From the NCBI RefSeq assembly GCF_001423405.1, contig NZ_LMNS01000007.1:26040-90039 (forward strand): DNA of 64,000 bases, read 5' to 3'. Shown here in pieces: positions 1 to 8,957 of the stretch. The DNA comes from Methylobacterium sp. Leaf123. GTDB taxonomy: Bacteria; Pseudomonadota; Alphaproteobacteria; Rhizobiales; Beijerinckiaceae. The translations under genes were made by a program, and so were the position numbers. Within the stretch, counting starts at the first letter, position 1. Every line of letters begins with the position of its first letter. The notes beneath the pieces were generated by a model. The model saw nothing but the letters and a program-made list of their open reading frames with translations. It was not told the origin of the DNA and made no database searches.

Positions 1-1
1 A

Positions 2-598
2 AGGGTGCCCCATGTCGATGCGCTGCACGGCCACGCCTTCGACTATGTGTCCGACCGCATCGGCCGGCTATTCTTTACCTGCGTGCGCGAACTGGTAGAG
101 GTCGCGGAGGCTCTGGAAGTCCACCAACTCTCGCATGTCAGCCAAGCGGTCGCGATGCTCGGCAGCGCCTGCCTGCGCGGGCAGAAGGCCGACCGCCAAC
201 CGGGCGAGATCCAACTGAGCATCGCCATCCGGCAATATATCGAGCGGGAACTCGGCTCGGCCGCGCTGGATGCCGAGACGCTGTCGGCGCATTTCGGCCT
301 TTCGCGCGCGACCCTCTATCGGCAGTTCACCTCCGAGGGCGGCGTACAGCGCTTCATCCGCGAGCGGCGCCTGCTGCGCGCCATGAAACTGCTGACCCAG
401 ACTGGCTCCACGGGCCGCCCGCGCATCTCCGCGGTGGCCTACGCTACCGGATTCTCCGACGAGAAGACCTTCAGCCGCGCCTTCAAGCGCCGGTTCGGCT
501 TCCTGCCCCGGGAGACCGAGGCCGGGTCTTGCGTCTGGAGGCAGACAGCCGATGCGCAGCCAGTTCTCCAATCATGGCTCAGGGAATTGGTTTCATAA
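2..598 (+). CDS. AraC-family transcriptional regulator, C-terminal part
   Basis: The reading frame is open to the left edge, so the true start lies outside the window; the first in-window start-like codon is a GTG at 5. The last ~110 residues form an AraC/XylS double helix-turn-helix: a first helix pair around LSAHFGLSRATLYRQF, then the second-HTH signature AYATGFSDEKTFSRAFKRRFGFLP. The preceding ~80 residues match the tail of an AraC-type sensory domain of unknown ligand. The gene ends about 100 bp before the PHB-depolymerase-like gene on the same strand, which is a possible but unproven target. The family call is secure; the effector is unknown. Confidence 0.85.
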   Translation, partial: RVPHVDALHGHAFDYVSDRIGRLFFTCVRELVEVAEALEVHQLSHVSQAVAMLGSACLRGQKADRQPGEIQLSIAIRQYIERELGSAALDAETLSAHFGLSRATLYRQFTSEGGVQRFIRERRLLRAMKLLTQTGSTGRPRISAVAYATGFSDEKTFSRAFKRRFGFLPRETEAGSCVWRQTADAQPVLQSWLRELVS

Positions 599-697
599 TT
601 TCGATGTCCTTCCGCGGCCTCGCTCCTGCGCTCGACGCGCTCGCCAAGGAACGCTGATCCAGCCATCGCAGCCAACCAACGGAGCAGGAGCAACGAC

Positions 698-1912
698 ATG
701 AGCACGATCGGGAAGCACGTCTCTCGAAAGGTCGGCCTCGCGGCTGTCCTGTGCGCCCTCGCGACCGCCACCCCGGCCGATGACGGTCGCGGCCTGCGGC
801 GCGGCGGTGATCCGAGCCGGGTCAGCCTCTCGGGTCTCTCGTCGGGCGCAGTGATGGCCGTTCAGTACGCGGTGGCCCATTCCGGTTCGGTCGAGGCGGT
901 GGGCGCCGTCGCCGGGCCGCAATGGGGCTGCGCCGAGGCCAGCCTGTCCCGGGCGGTCAATGCCTGCCTGTGCGGCCGCAGCGCGCTCACGCCCACGGTC
1001 GAGACGGCGCGCCGCTTGGCCGCCGCGGGTGCGATCGACCCCCTCGTATCCGGCAAACCCCGGGCCCTGAACCGGTCCTGGGTGTTCCAGAGCCCGGCCG
1101 ACGAGACTGTCACGCCCGAGTCGGGTCGGGCGGGGGCGGCCTTCCTGACCGCGTTCATCGGCGCTGCGACGCGGCTCGACGAAGGCAACGCAACCGATGG
1201 AAGCGACCGCGCCGGGCACGGCATCATCACGCCCGATGGCAGCGAGGCCTGCGCCGCCGACGATCGCGATGCAGAGTTCGTCCGGCGCTGCGGCGCGGAG
1301 GACAATGTGGGCCGAATGTTCCAGGCGTTGTTCGATCCGGACGCGCCGTACGATCCGAGCCGACGGGCTCCGCCCATCCCCGAATCCGAGCTATGGGCCT
1401 TCGATCAACAGCCCCTGATCGACCGGGTGACCGCCCGCCATCCGTCCCTGGCGAACGACCATTTCAATCCCCTCTGACTCGGGTGGCCGGACAAGAGTTC
1501 CCGTCGGCGCAACCTCGATATGGCCCCGAAGGGCTACCTCTACGTGCCGCCCGCCTGCCGTGCGGCCGGCAGCGCGTGCCGGGTGCACGTTGCGCTCCAC
1601 GGCTGCAAACAGGAGGCGCGGTCCTTCGCGCTGAAGGCGGGCTACAACGAATGGGCGGAGCATTACCGGGCGATCATCGTCTACCCGGCGATTGCGCCGA
1701 GCGTGCCCGTCTCCGCCGCCCTCTGCCGGCTTCCGGCGCTCGATGGCGCCGTGGACGCGGCGTGGATCGAGCCGAACCCGAACGGCTGCTGGGATTGGTG
1801 GGGCTACCTCGACGCCGCCTCGGACAAGGGGCGCTCTCTCACGAAGCAGGCGCCGCAGATCGGGGTTCTCACCGGCATCATTGCCGAGGTGACTGCAGCG
1901 GCCTCGGATTGA
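698..1912 (+). pseudogene. Poly(3-hydroxybutyrate) depolymerase-like esterase interrupted by a stop codon
   Basis: The first 259 codons encode a possible signal peptide and the serine-nucleophile box G-L-S-S-G (Ser48), typical of extracellular PHB-depolymerase/esterase proteins (COG3509 type). A TGA at 1475-1477 stops this frame. The same frame then continues without any shift into GYLYVPPAC, VALHGCKQ and NPNGCWDWWGY, which are the conserved downstream blocks of the family, and ends at 1912. Both halves are therefore one gene with a nonsense codon rather than two genes. The second part has an internal ATG at 1520 but lacks the nucleophile. Readthrough or a sequencing error are the alternatives. 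Substrate (PHB or a short-chain ester) cannot be told from sequence. Confidence 0.75.
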
Positions 1913-2490
1913 CCTCGGGCGCGATAAGAACGGTGGGGCCGAGCCGATGGAGAGGTTCGGCCTGGGCCGAAGGCGCTGGAAAGGCAGCGCGGATGGAGGG
2001 CAAGCGCCGCATCGAGCATGCTGAAGCCTCAGACGATCGCGGTACAGAAACAAGGCGTGTCGCAAATCCGGTTCGTGCGACTGCGTCAACGAGCCTGCCC
2101 GCTGGGATCAACGCCGCCGTCTCTAACTGATCGCCAAGGTCTCCTGCCCCGGACACTTCGGACGTTCGAAAAGCCGGAAGATGGAATCGACGCTGAGCAG
2201 CGGAGAGTCCGCCGTTTCGCGTATCCAAGAATTGCACAGGACGCGGCCCGAAGTCCCCTCCCCCGCTCCAACAAGCCGAATCAGTCAGCCTGTCGGACGT
2301 ACTTTGCTAGTCGTGTCTCGCTGCCAGTATCCCGCCTATTCGAAGGGGATAATTCATCGAAATACTTAATTAGATCCGATGATGGGAGTTCTTTGGAAGT
2401 TTGTGGATCGTTGGTCTTGGGCTACAAGGCGCTTGCTATGGAGTTTGACGCTACTGATTTCACCTCTGAGCCGTCCTGCGACGCGTAGGC
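1913..2490. other. Intergenic stretch without a recognisable gene
   Basis: Several overlapping open frames exist on both strands, but none has a recognisable domain, a convincing ribosome-binding site or natural amino-acid composition. Base composition falls locally around 2300-2450. It separates the broken esterase from the integrase remnant and may mark the edge of an acquired segment. Confidence 0.5.
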
Positions 2491-2491
2491 G

Positions 2492-2825
2492 TTGCCGGTC
2501 CGATTTGTCGCCGCGCGGTCGCCGGGCCTCGACCTGGTCGAGCGAGTGGAGGAGCGCCACGCCTTCACCGGCAATACGGTCCGTGCGCTCGCCGCCGACA
2601 GCCACCTTTTCTCGGCTTGGTGTCGTGAAGCGGGTCGGACTATGCTCTCGGCCACAGCGGAGATGATCGCCGCCTTCATAAATGCGCGAGCCGACACGAA
2701 GGCGCCCCCACGGTCGAGCGCGACCGCTTCTCGATCGCCGCGCTGCCCGCCTGCCAAATTCCTGCGACGGCGAGATTGTGCGGCTGGCGCTGAACGTGAG
2801 AGTGCCGCCGCGGGGCCGTGAGCGC
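2492..2825 (+). pseudogene. Tyrosine recombinase (phage-type integrase) N-terminal remnant
   Basis: The translation carries the N-terminal SAM-like core-binding fold of tyrosine recombinases: NTVRALAADSHLFSAWCREAG, then SATAEMIAAFINARADTKAP. After the C5 run near 2705-2709 the family-like continuation (TVERDRFSIAALPACQ) is found one frame away, so the gene is frameshifted. A further shift appears near its end, where VRLAL-like sequence is followed by scrambled frames. The catalytic domain with the Arg/Tyr residues is absent: the remnant ends where the IS3-type element begins. It is inactive, and is probably what is left of an integrated mobile element. Confidence 0.6.
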
Positions 2826-2851
2826 TGACCTTGCCCCCTGTTTGCCCCCGT

Positions 2852-3711
2852 TCATAACCAGAGTCCGTTCTGGTTCTGGTCCCGCCGGGACCGGGTTGCA
2901 AATGCGTTCGGGGTGAGCCCGCCAAGGCTCGTGTGAGGGCGGCAGGTGTTGTAGTCCACCCGCCACGCCTCGATGAGGGTCCGGGCCGCCGGCAGGCTCC
3001 GGAACAGATGCTCGTTCAGGCATTCGTCGCGCAAGCGCCCATTCAAGCTCTCGACAAAACCGTTCTGCTGCGGCTTGCCGGGAGCGATGTAGTGCCACGC
3101 GACTGCACGCTCCTCCTGCCAGCGCAGGATGGCGTGCGAGGTCAACTCGGTGCCGTTGTCCGAGACGATCATCAGCGGTTTGCCCCGGCCTGCGATGATC
3201 CGGTCGAGTTCGCGCGCGACGCGCTGGCCGGACAGCGACGTGTCGACCACCAGCGCGAGACACTCCCGCGTGCAGTCGTCGACCACGACCAGGATGCGGA
3301 AGCGCCGTCCGTCGTCGAGCGTGTCGGAGACGAAGTCGAGGCTCCAGCGCTGGTTCGGCTCCTGCGGCGCGGCGACCGGTGCCCGCGTGCCAAGGGCTCG
3401 TTTGCGCCCACCGCGCCTGCGCACCAACAGACGTTCCTCCCGGTAGAGGCGGAACAACTTCTTGTGGTTCAGCGTGAGACCCTCCCGGTGCAGCAGGATC
3501 AGGAGGCGCCGATAGCCGAACCGGCGGCGCTCGCCGGCCAGGCTGCGCAGGCGTACCCGCACAGCCGCATCGTCACCACGGGTCGAGGCGTAGCGGTACG
3601 TCTTCGGCTCCAGGCCGATCACCCCGCAGGCGCGACGCTGGGAATAGCCCTTCTCCTCGGCGGCCCAGCTCACGGCTGCTCTCCGTGCGCCGGGCGTCAG
3701 AAGTTTTTTCC
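2852..3711 (-). CDS. IS3-family transposase OrfB (DDE integrase domain)
   Basis: OrfB carries an HTH_21-like segment ([16 protein letters not shown]) followed by an rve-type DDE integrase core. The first catalytic Asp lies in [10 protein letters not shown], the second in [12 protein letters not shown] and the Glu in [19 protein letters not shown]. It ends in the usual [13 protein letters not shown] motif. It is normally made as an OrfAB fusion by -1 frameshifting on the A6 run (3704-3709 on this strand). Open frame upstream to 3844 overlaps orfA and is unlikely to be a separate start. The catalytic region looks intact, but the element lacks one end and the orfA start, so expression is doubtful. 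Confidence 0.85.
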
Positions 3712-3952
3712 CAGCGCCTCGCGCAGCGTCGCCACGTCGAGCATCGCCTCGGCCAGGAGCTTCTTGAGCTTGCGGTTCTCCTCGTCGAGCGCCTTCAGGC
3801 GACGCGCGTCCGAGACCTCCATGCCGCCGAAGCGCGAGCGCCACGTGTAGAACGTCGCGTCGCTGATGCCGTGGCGGCGGCAGATCTCAGCCACCGGCAG
3901 CCCGGCTTGCTGCTCCTTCAGGAGGCCGATGATCTGCTCTGCGCTGAACCGG
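3697..3952 (-). pseudogene. IS3-family transposase OrfA, 5'-truncated
   Basis: About 85 residues of the OrfA helix-turn-helix protein remain: [39 protein letters not shown] and a leucine-zipper-like [24 protein letters not shown], ending in GKNF. The usual start (Met plus a few residues before SRFS) is missing because the sequence crosses into the antisense of a LysR gene. The long open frame extending to 4572 is an artefact of that junction. Confidence 0.75.
3704..3709 (-). promoter_or_regulatory. A6 slippery run for OrfA/OrfB programmed frameshift
   Basis: On the minus strand the orfA end reads GGGAAAAAACTTCTGA. A -1 slip on the A6 converts ..EALGKNF-stop into ..[17 protein letters not shown].., which joins orfA to orfB in the way normal for IS3-family elements. 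Confidence 0.7.
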
Positions 3953-3955
3953 CTC

Positions 3956-4527
3956 CCGCGATCGAGTTCGACCTCGACTTCACCGATCGCGTGGTGGACG
4001 TGATCGAGGAGGGGTTCGACGCCGTGATCCGCACCGGCGAGGCGCGCGACTCCCGGCTGATGATGCGCGGCGCCGGCAGCTTCCCGCACGTGATCGTCGC
4101 CTCGCCCGGCTACCTCGCCGAGCGGGGCACGCCGAGCGTGCCGGAGGACCTCGCGGGCCATGCCTGCCTGCACCACCGATATCCCTCGACGGGCCGGCTG
4201 GAGTGCTGGCCCCTGGTGCGGGACGGCACGGACCTCGACATCGCCCTGCCGGTGACGGCCACGGCCAGCACGCTGGAGCCGCAGATCTGCATGGCCGAGG
4301 CAGGCTTCGGCCTCGCCTGCCTGCCGCGCTTCGCCGTCCGCCGCCAGCTCGAACACGGCACGCTCACGAGCGTCCTCGACGGGCACCTGCGCGTCGCCTC
4401 CGCCTTCCACATCCTCTGGCCCGCCAGCCGCCACCCCGCGCCGAAGGTCGCCGCCTTCGTCGCTTTCATGGCCGAGAACCTCCTGAAGGCGCCGCAGACG
4501 ACACCAGGTCGGGCGGTCAACGCCTGA
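3956..4527 (+). pseudogene. LysR-family regulator, C-terminal substrate-binding remnant
   Basis: From about 3956 the frame encodes most of a LysR substrate-binding domain: IEFDLDFTDRVVDVIEEGFDAVIRTG, then a GTPSVPEDLAGHACLHHR segment and GFGLACLPRFAVRRQLEHG near the end. The N-terminal winged HTH and roughly the first third of a ~300-residue LysR protein are missing, replaced by the truncated IS3 element. The lost half is not on the other side of the element, so a deletion rather than a simple insertion occurred. It sits upstream of the isochorismatase-type gene, which such a regulator may once have controlled. Confidence 0.75.
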
Positions 4528-4638
4528 AGGCTTCGCCTGCGACGGCGTGATCTGTCCTATCTTCGTCCGCAACCGGCCTTATCGGCACTTCCAAGGAGCG
4601 TAGTTTGCGGGGACGATCCTCATCGACGGAGACATGAA

Positions 4639-5199
4639 ATGTCCGACGCCGCCCTTCTCGTGATCGACGCGCAGGAATCCTTTCGCAGACAGCCCTATTT
4701 CCGGGACGACGACGTCGCGCGCTATGTCGAGCGCCAGCAGGCGCTGATCGACGGCGCGGCCGCCGCCGGCCTTCCCGTCGTCCAGGTCTTCCACCTCGCC
4801 GACACGGGTCCGTTTTCGGAAGCCTCGGGCTTCGTGCGGAGCTTCGCGCCGCTGCGGATCGCGCCTGCCGTCACCTTCAGGAAACGCCGGCACAGCGCGC
4901 TGGTCGGCACCGGCCTCGATGTCTGGCTCGTTTCCAACCGGATCGGTCGGGTGATCGTCTCAGGGATCCGCACCGAGCAATGCTGCGAAACCACGACCCG
5001 CCACGCCTCGGACCTCGGCTTCGCGGTCGATTACGTGGGCGAGGCGACGTTGACCTTCCCGATGACGGACGCGAGCGGTCGCCTCTGGAGCCCGGACGAA
5101 ATCCGCGCCCGCACGGAACTCGTCCTGGCCGGGCGCTTCGCGCGGATCGCGGGCGTCGAGGAAGCGCTGGCGGACCAGACCCGGACGCGCGCCGCGTGA
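4639..5199 (+). CDS. Isochorismatase-family cysteine hydrolase
   Basis: A 186-residue, single-domain alpha/beta protein of the cysteine-hydrolase (isochorismatase/nicotinamidase-like) superfamily. The catalytic triad is visible: Asp10 in LLVIDAQESF, Lys82 in TFRKRRHSA and the nucleophile Cys115 in SGIRTEQCCETTTR. Length is normal for the family. Members hydrolyse amides or vinyl ethers; the substrate cannot be assigned here. Its stop codon TGA (5197-5199) overlaps the GTG start of the next gene, so the two are translationally coupled and probably form one operon. Confidence 0.85.
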   Translation: MSDAALLVIDAQESFRRQPYFRDDDVARYVERQQALIDGAAAAGLPVVQVFHLADTGPFSEASGFVRSFAPLRIAPAVTFRKRRHSALVGTGLDVWLVSNRIGRVIVSGIRTEQCCETTTRHASDLGFAVDYVGEATLTFPMTDASGRLWSPDEIRARTELVLAGRFARIAGVEEALADQTRTRAA

Positions 5200-6206
5200 C
5201 GACCGCGACGGCGGATACGCGCGCGATTGCGGTCTTCGTCGTCGTGCCGCCGCGCCTTCTTCTTCTGGACGTGGCCGGCCCCGCCGAGGTTCTGCGCAAA
5301 GCCAACGAGAGACAGGCGACCCTTCGCTTCGCGGTCACCTATGTCGGTCCGCACGAAGCGGCGCGGACTTCGGCCGGGCTTGCGCTCGCCGGCATCGCGC
5401 CGCTGCCCGAGACGTTGCCGCCGGGCGCAGTCGTGATCATACCGGGGGCCGTCGACAGGCCGCTCGGATCCGGGCCGGACCGGGGAGCAGAGGACGCGGT
5501 GCGGGAAGCCCGGATCGTCCATTGGCTGGCCCAAGTGGTGCGCCCTGGCATCCGCCTCGTCTGCATCTGTTCGGGCGCGCTCCTCGCCGCCCGCGCAGGG
5601 CTGCTCGACGGACACGACTGCACCACCCATCATGCCGTGATCGACGACCTGACACGGCTCGCGCCACGCGCCCGCGTGCTCGAAAACCGGCTGTTCGTGG
5701 AAAGCGGCGAGAGGCTGACCAGCGCCGGGGTCACGGCGGGCGTCGATCTCATGCTCCATCTGATGGCGCGCGAACTCGGTCACGGGGCGGCGCTCGCCAT
5801 CGCACGCGATCTCGTCGTCTACGTCCGGCGTGGGGCCGACGATCCGCAACTGTCGCCCTGGCTGGAAGGGCGCAACCACATCCATCCCGCAATCCATCGT
5901 GCCCAGGACGCGGTGACGGCCGATCCCGCGCGCAACTGGTCCGTGCCGGTGCTGGCCAGCATCGCGGCGACGAGCCCTCGCCATCTCTCGCGCCTCTTCA
6001 ACGAAGCGACCGGCATGAGCGTGATCGACTACGTCAACCGGATGCGGGTTGCCCTCGCCTTCGACCTCGTGGCGAATTCGACGCTCGACATGGAGCATGT
6101 CGCCGAGCGCGCCGGCTTCGCCTCCGCCCGCCAGTTCCGCCGCGCGTGGAACCGTTATCATCCCTCGCCCCCGGGCCGTTGGCGCGGATCGCACGAGAGG
6201 CGCTGA
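5196..6206 (+). CDS. GlxA-type AraC regulator with DJ-1/PfpI domain
   Basis: About 336 residues. Residues ~10-180 form a DJ-1/PfpI-like (class I amidotransferase-like) domain with the RLVCICSGALLAARAGLLDG elbow and THH..ID segment. Residues ~220-325 are an AraC-type DNA-binding domain with SPRHLSRLFNEATGMS and FASARQFRRAWNRYH. The chosen start is the GTG at 5196, which overlaps the stop codon of the isochorismatase-type gene (GTGA). The upstream open frame is antiquated read-in from that gene. This regulator type often sits beside, and controls, a small hydrolase, which suits the operon seen here; the ligand is unknown. Confidence 0.85.
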   Translation: MTTATADTRAIAVFVVVPPRLLLLDVAGPAEVLRKANERQATLRFAVTYVGPHEAARTSAGLALAGIAPLPETLPPGAVVIIPGAVDRPLGSGPDRGAEDAVREARIVHWLAQVVRPGIRLVCICSGALLAARAGLLDGHDCTTHHAVIDDLTRLAPRARVLENRLFVESGERLTSAGVTAGVDLMLHLMARELGHGAALAIARDLVVYVRRGADDPQLSPWLEGRNHIHPAIHRAQDAVTADPARNWSVPVLASIAATSPRHLSRLFNEATGMSVIDYVNRMRVALAFDLVANSTLDMEHVAERAGFASARQFRRAWNRYHPSPPGRWRGSHERR

Positions 6207-6874
6207 CCCTCGTCGCGTCCCCGCGCTGAACGATCCGTGCCGTTCCGATTCTTCTCGAGCCCGACACGCTCCGGCACCTGCCGCCCTGAGAACGGCGGCC
6301 GTCTGATCCTCTCCATCAGCCCCGGTCCAAAGCCAGCAGGTCACCACAACCGCACCGCAGCACAACGCGGCAACCTTGGCAGTGCGGGCAAGCGTGGCGG
6401 TGCGTTCATGGATCGTGATGGCGACGCTCACGCCGGAGAGGGGCAAGTCGAGCGAGCTGACCGTTGCGGTCTAGATCCGTATCCGACCCGATTGCATCAG
6501 ACCGGCGTCTCCAGATCTTTGTTTTGACGCGCTTTCTTTCGCCGGACTGGCGCCCACTTCGTCGGAAAGCGCTCTAGCCGACCGGCTGACGCAACTCCTG
6601 ATCGTTGGACAGTCTAAAGCAGCGCCCTTGCGATGAGCAAATGAGCAGGAAGAGCTTGAAAATTGAGAAGCCAGCCAATTGAATTCATATCAAAAGCTGT
6701 AATAGGATCATATTCCTTGTGCGGCCTTAAAAATCGCCATGAAATATCAGCAATGGCGATAAATTGAGCTGTTATTGCACAAGCGATGACTTGCGATGCT
6801 GCGCTGCAGCAGGCAAACATGACGGAACGAGGTTAACGGCGTCTTTCGAGGATCCCGTAAAAACGGAGGCTCAA
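6207..6874. other. Intergenic region before the exopolysaccharide locus
   Basis: No believable coding sequence. It contains the palindromic repeat at 6519-6576 and an AT-richer section from about 6600 to 6780 that is the likely promoter region for the sugar transferase gene. No -35/-10 pair could be fixed with confidence. Confidence 0.5.
6519..6576. repeat. Palindromic intergenic repeat of Rhizobiales type
   Basis: The stretch reads GTTTTGACGCGCTTTC at one side and GGAAAGCGCTCTAG at the other, with an inner CGCC/GGCG pair. GCGCTTTC (6529-6536) and GAAAGCGC (6565-6572) form a perfect 8-bp stem. Very similar palindromes are scattered between genes in many Rhizobiales genomes. The recognition is from memory of that pattern. 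Confidence 0.55.
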
Positions 6875-7576
6875 GTGTCGGATCAGAATCTGTCCATTGC
6901 TGGCCCGCGTCTGAAGTGGGCGCCGTTTGTTGCGGCAGGGCGCCAGTTCGGCTCGCAGCGAATCTTCGATCGAGCATTCAAGCGATGCTTCGACCTGAGC
7001 GCCGCTGTCACCGCATTGATGCTTCTGCTGCCTTTGCTTGCCTTGTTCGCTCTTGCGATTTGGGCCATCGACGGCGGGTCGCCATTCTATAGCCATCGCC
7101 GGCTCGGCCGGGGCCAGAAAAGCTTTGGCTGCCTGAAGTTTCGTACCATGCGTACCGACAGCCAGGAGGCGCTCGCACGTCATCTGTCGGAAGATCCGGC
7201 CGCGCTCGCCGAGTGGAACCTGACCTGCAAGCTGAAGGACGATCCGCGCATCACGCCGATCGGCCGCGTCTTGCGCAAGTCGAGCCTCGACGAGTTGCCG
7301 CAGCTCATCAATATCATCAAAGGTGAGATGAGTTTCGTAGGACCGCGGCCGATCGTCGAGACGGAGATCGAGAAGTACGGCGATGCTGCATCGTCCTACT
7401 TCGCCGTGCGCCCGGGCCTCACCGGTGCTTGGCAGGTCAGCGGGCGTTCCGACACGACCTACGCGGAGCGGGTGCGCCTCGACCGCCAATACGTCGAGAC
7501 GCAGAATTTTACCGGCGATCTTCTCATCATCCTTCGCACGATCCCGGCCGTCTTCATGGTCAAGGGCTCCTACTAG
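6875..7576 (+). CDS. Undecaprenyl-phosphate sugar-1-phosphate transferase (priming transferase, ExoY/WbaP type)
   Basis: This enzyme places the first sugar phosphate on undecaprenyl phosphate in the inner membrane and so starts repeat-unit assembly. Features of the bacterial sugar transferase family: one N-terminal membrane helix (AVTALMLLLPLLALFALAIW), HRRLGRGQKSFGCLKFRTM, the DDPRITPIGRVLRKSSLDELPQL core and FVGPRP, then PGLTGAWQVSGRS. The open frame runs up to a TTG at 6764, but the GTG at 6875 has a good ribosome-binding site (GGAGG at 6865-6869) and gives a 233-residue protein of the normal ExoY-like length. It is the first gene of the polysaccharide locus. The sugar (galactose or glucose) cannot be inferred. 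Confidence 0.9.
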   Translation: MSDQNLSIAGPRLKWAPFVAAGRQFGSQRIFDRAFKRCFDLSAAVTALMLLLPLLALFALAIWAIDGGSPFYSHRRLGRGQKSFGCLKFRTMRTDSQEALARHLSEDPAALAEWNLTCKLKDDPRITPIGRVLRKSSLDELPQLINIIKGEMSFVGPRPIVETEIEKYGDAASSYFAVRPGLTGAWQVSGRSDTTYAERVRLDRQYVETQNFTGDLLIILRTIPAVFMVKGSY

Positions 7577-7787
7577 CCTCAGGGGCGGGTCGCGGTGACT
7601 TCCGGATATGAGCGTGCCCAAGCGCACGAGCATCGTATCCGAAGGATCGGCCCCGCCGGATCGACGCCAGCGGACCATTCCTCCGGTTCTATCGTTCGCT
7701 GCACCGAGATCTAGGGAATGCGGCCATTGAATATGGCCCTTCCCCGGCGAGCCTCATTTTCCGGAATGCCAGCCTCGGAGAAGCGTC

Positions 7788-8957
7788 ATGCGCGTTGCGA
7801 TCATACATTACTGGCTCGTGGGCATGCGCGGCGGCGAGAAGGTGGTCGAGGCGCTCTGCCGGATGTATCCGGAAGCCGACATCTTCACGCATGTGGTCGT
7901 ACCGGAGGCCCTGTCGGAGGATCTGCGCCGCCACACGATCCACACTTCGTTCATCGCGAAGTTGCCGCGGGCGGCGCGGATGTACAAATCCTATCTTCCT
8001 CTGATGCCGCTGGCGCTGGAGCAGCTCGATCTTAGTGGATATGACCTGATCATCAGCAGCGAATCCGGTCCCGCCAAGGGCATCATTCCGCCGGAGGGTG
8101 CGGTCCACCTCTGCTACTGTCACTCCCCGATGCGGTACATCTGGAACATGTACCACGATTACAAGCGCACCGCCGGGCCGGTCGCGCGGGCTGCGATGCC
8201 GCTCCTGACCCATTACTTGCGAACCTGGGACGAGAGTTCGGCCGCGCGGGTCGATCGGTTCGTCGCCAATTCAAGCACCGTGGCCGGTCGCGTGCGCCGT
8301 TACTACCGCCGGGACGCCGAGGTCGTGCATCCACCGGTCGACGTCAGCGCCTTCGCGCCGGTCGCACCGGAGGAGGTCAGCGACTACTACCTGATGGTCG
8401 GCGAGCTGGTCCGCTACAAGCGGCCGGACATCGCGGTGCGTGCCTTCAACGCCCTCAAGCGGCGCCTCGTGGTGATCGGGGGCGGCGAGATGCTGGCCGA
8501 GTTGCGCGCGCTCGCCGGCCCCACCGTGGAGATCCTCGGATCGCAGCCCTTCGCCACCCTGCGCCACCACTACGCGCGGGCGCGCGGCCTCATCTTCCCC
8601 GGCGAGGAGGATTTCGGCATCGTGCCGGTGGAGGCGATGGCGAGCGGTCGTCCGGTCATCGCCTACGGACGCGGCGGCGCCACCGAAACCGTGATCGATG
8701 GCCGCACCGGCCTGTTCTTCGACGAGCAGAGCGAGGATGCGCTGATCGACGCCATCGCACGGCTGGAAGGCCTCGAACTCGATCCGGCCGAGATCGCTCT
8801 GCACGCGCGCCAATTCAATCCTGCCCGGTTCGAACGTCAGATGCGCGACGCCGTCGCAGCGGCCTGGGTGGAAGCCTATGGCCGCCAGCCGCCCTCGACG
8901 GTGCCGGAGGCCGGTGCGCCCATTCCCCTGACCCGCAGACGCCCTGCCTATGCGTAA
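7788..8957 (+). CDS. Glycosyltransferase family 4
   Basis: A 389-residue GT-B fold glycosyltransferase. The N-terminal Rossmann half opens with the glycine-rich acceptor loop (HYWLVGMRGGEKV). The C-terminal half has the nucleotide-sugar site with the EX7E-like PGEEDFGIVPVEAMASGRPVIAYGRGGATETV. The ATG has a GGAG site 7 nt upstream. It overlaps the next gene by 8 bp, so it is in the same operon as the chain-length and export genes. The protein resembles mannosyl/glucosyl transferases of exopolysaccharide loci. It is cytoplasmic or membrane-associated; donor and linkage are unknown. Confidence 0.88.
   Translation: MRVAIIHYWLVGMRGGEKVVEALCRMYPEADIFTHVVVPEALSEDLRRHTIHTSFIAKLPRAARMYKSYLPLMPLALEQLDLSGYDLIISSESGPAKGIIPPEGAVHLCYCHSPMRYIWNMYHDYKRTAGPVARAAMPLLTHYLRTWDESSAARVDRFVANSSTVAGRVRRYYRRDAEVVHPPVDVSAFAPVAPEEVSDYYLMVGELVRYKRPDIAVRAFNALKRRLVVIGGGEMLAELRALAGPTVEILGSQPFATLRHHYARARGLIFPGEEDFGIVPVEAMASGRPVIAYGRGGATETVIDGRTGLFFDEQSEDALIDAIARLEGLELDPAEIALHARQFNPARFERQMRDAVAAAWVEAYGRQPPSTVPEAGAPIPLTRRRPAYA

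Larger units (their letters stand above)
2826..3955 (-). mobile_element. IS3-family (IS407-like) insertion sequence, truncated at its orfA end
   Basis: Two overlapping transposase frames on the minus strand with an A6 slippery run between them identify an IS3-family element. The orfB-proximal end is probably at about 2826, where TGACCTTGCCCCC looks like an IS3-type terminal repeat. No matching inverted end or orfA start codon exists at the other side: near 3948-3960 the orfA sequence runs directly into LysR coding sequence. The element has thus lost one terminus and cannot move by itself. The exact junction is uncertain by about 10 bp. Confidence 0.75.

Noticed and set aside
2018..2488. 156-codon plus-strand frame
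   Set aside because: No conserved motif, no ribosome-binding site, and competing frames on both strands.
3697..4572. Long minus-strand frame of 291 codons joining IS orfA to an N-terminal extension
   Set aside because: The first two thirds are antisense to the LysR fragment; the frame only exists because the truncated element is fused there.
7601..7642. Imperfect hairpin (CCGGATA..TATCCG) after the sugar transferase gene
   Set aside because: Mismatched stem, no T-run; could be a weak terminator but support is too thin to list.
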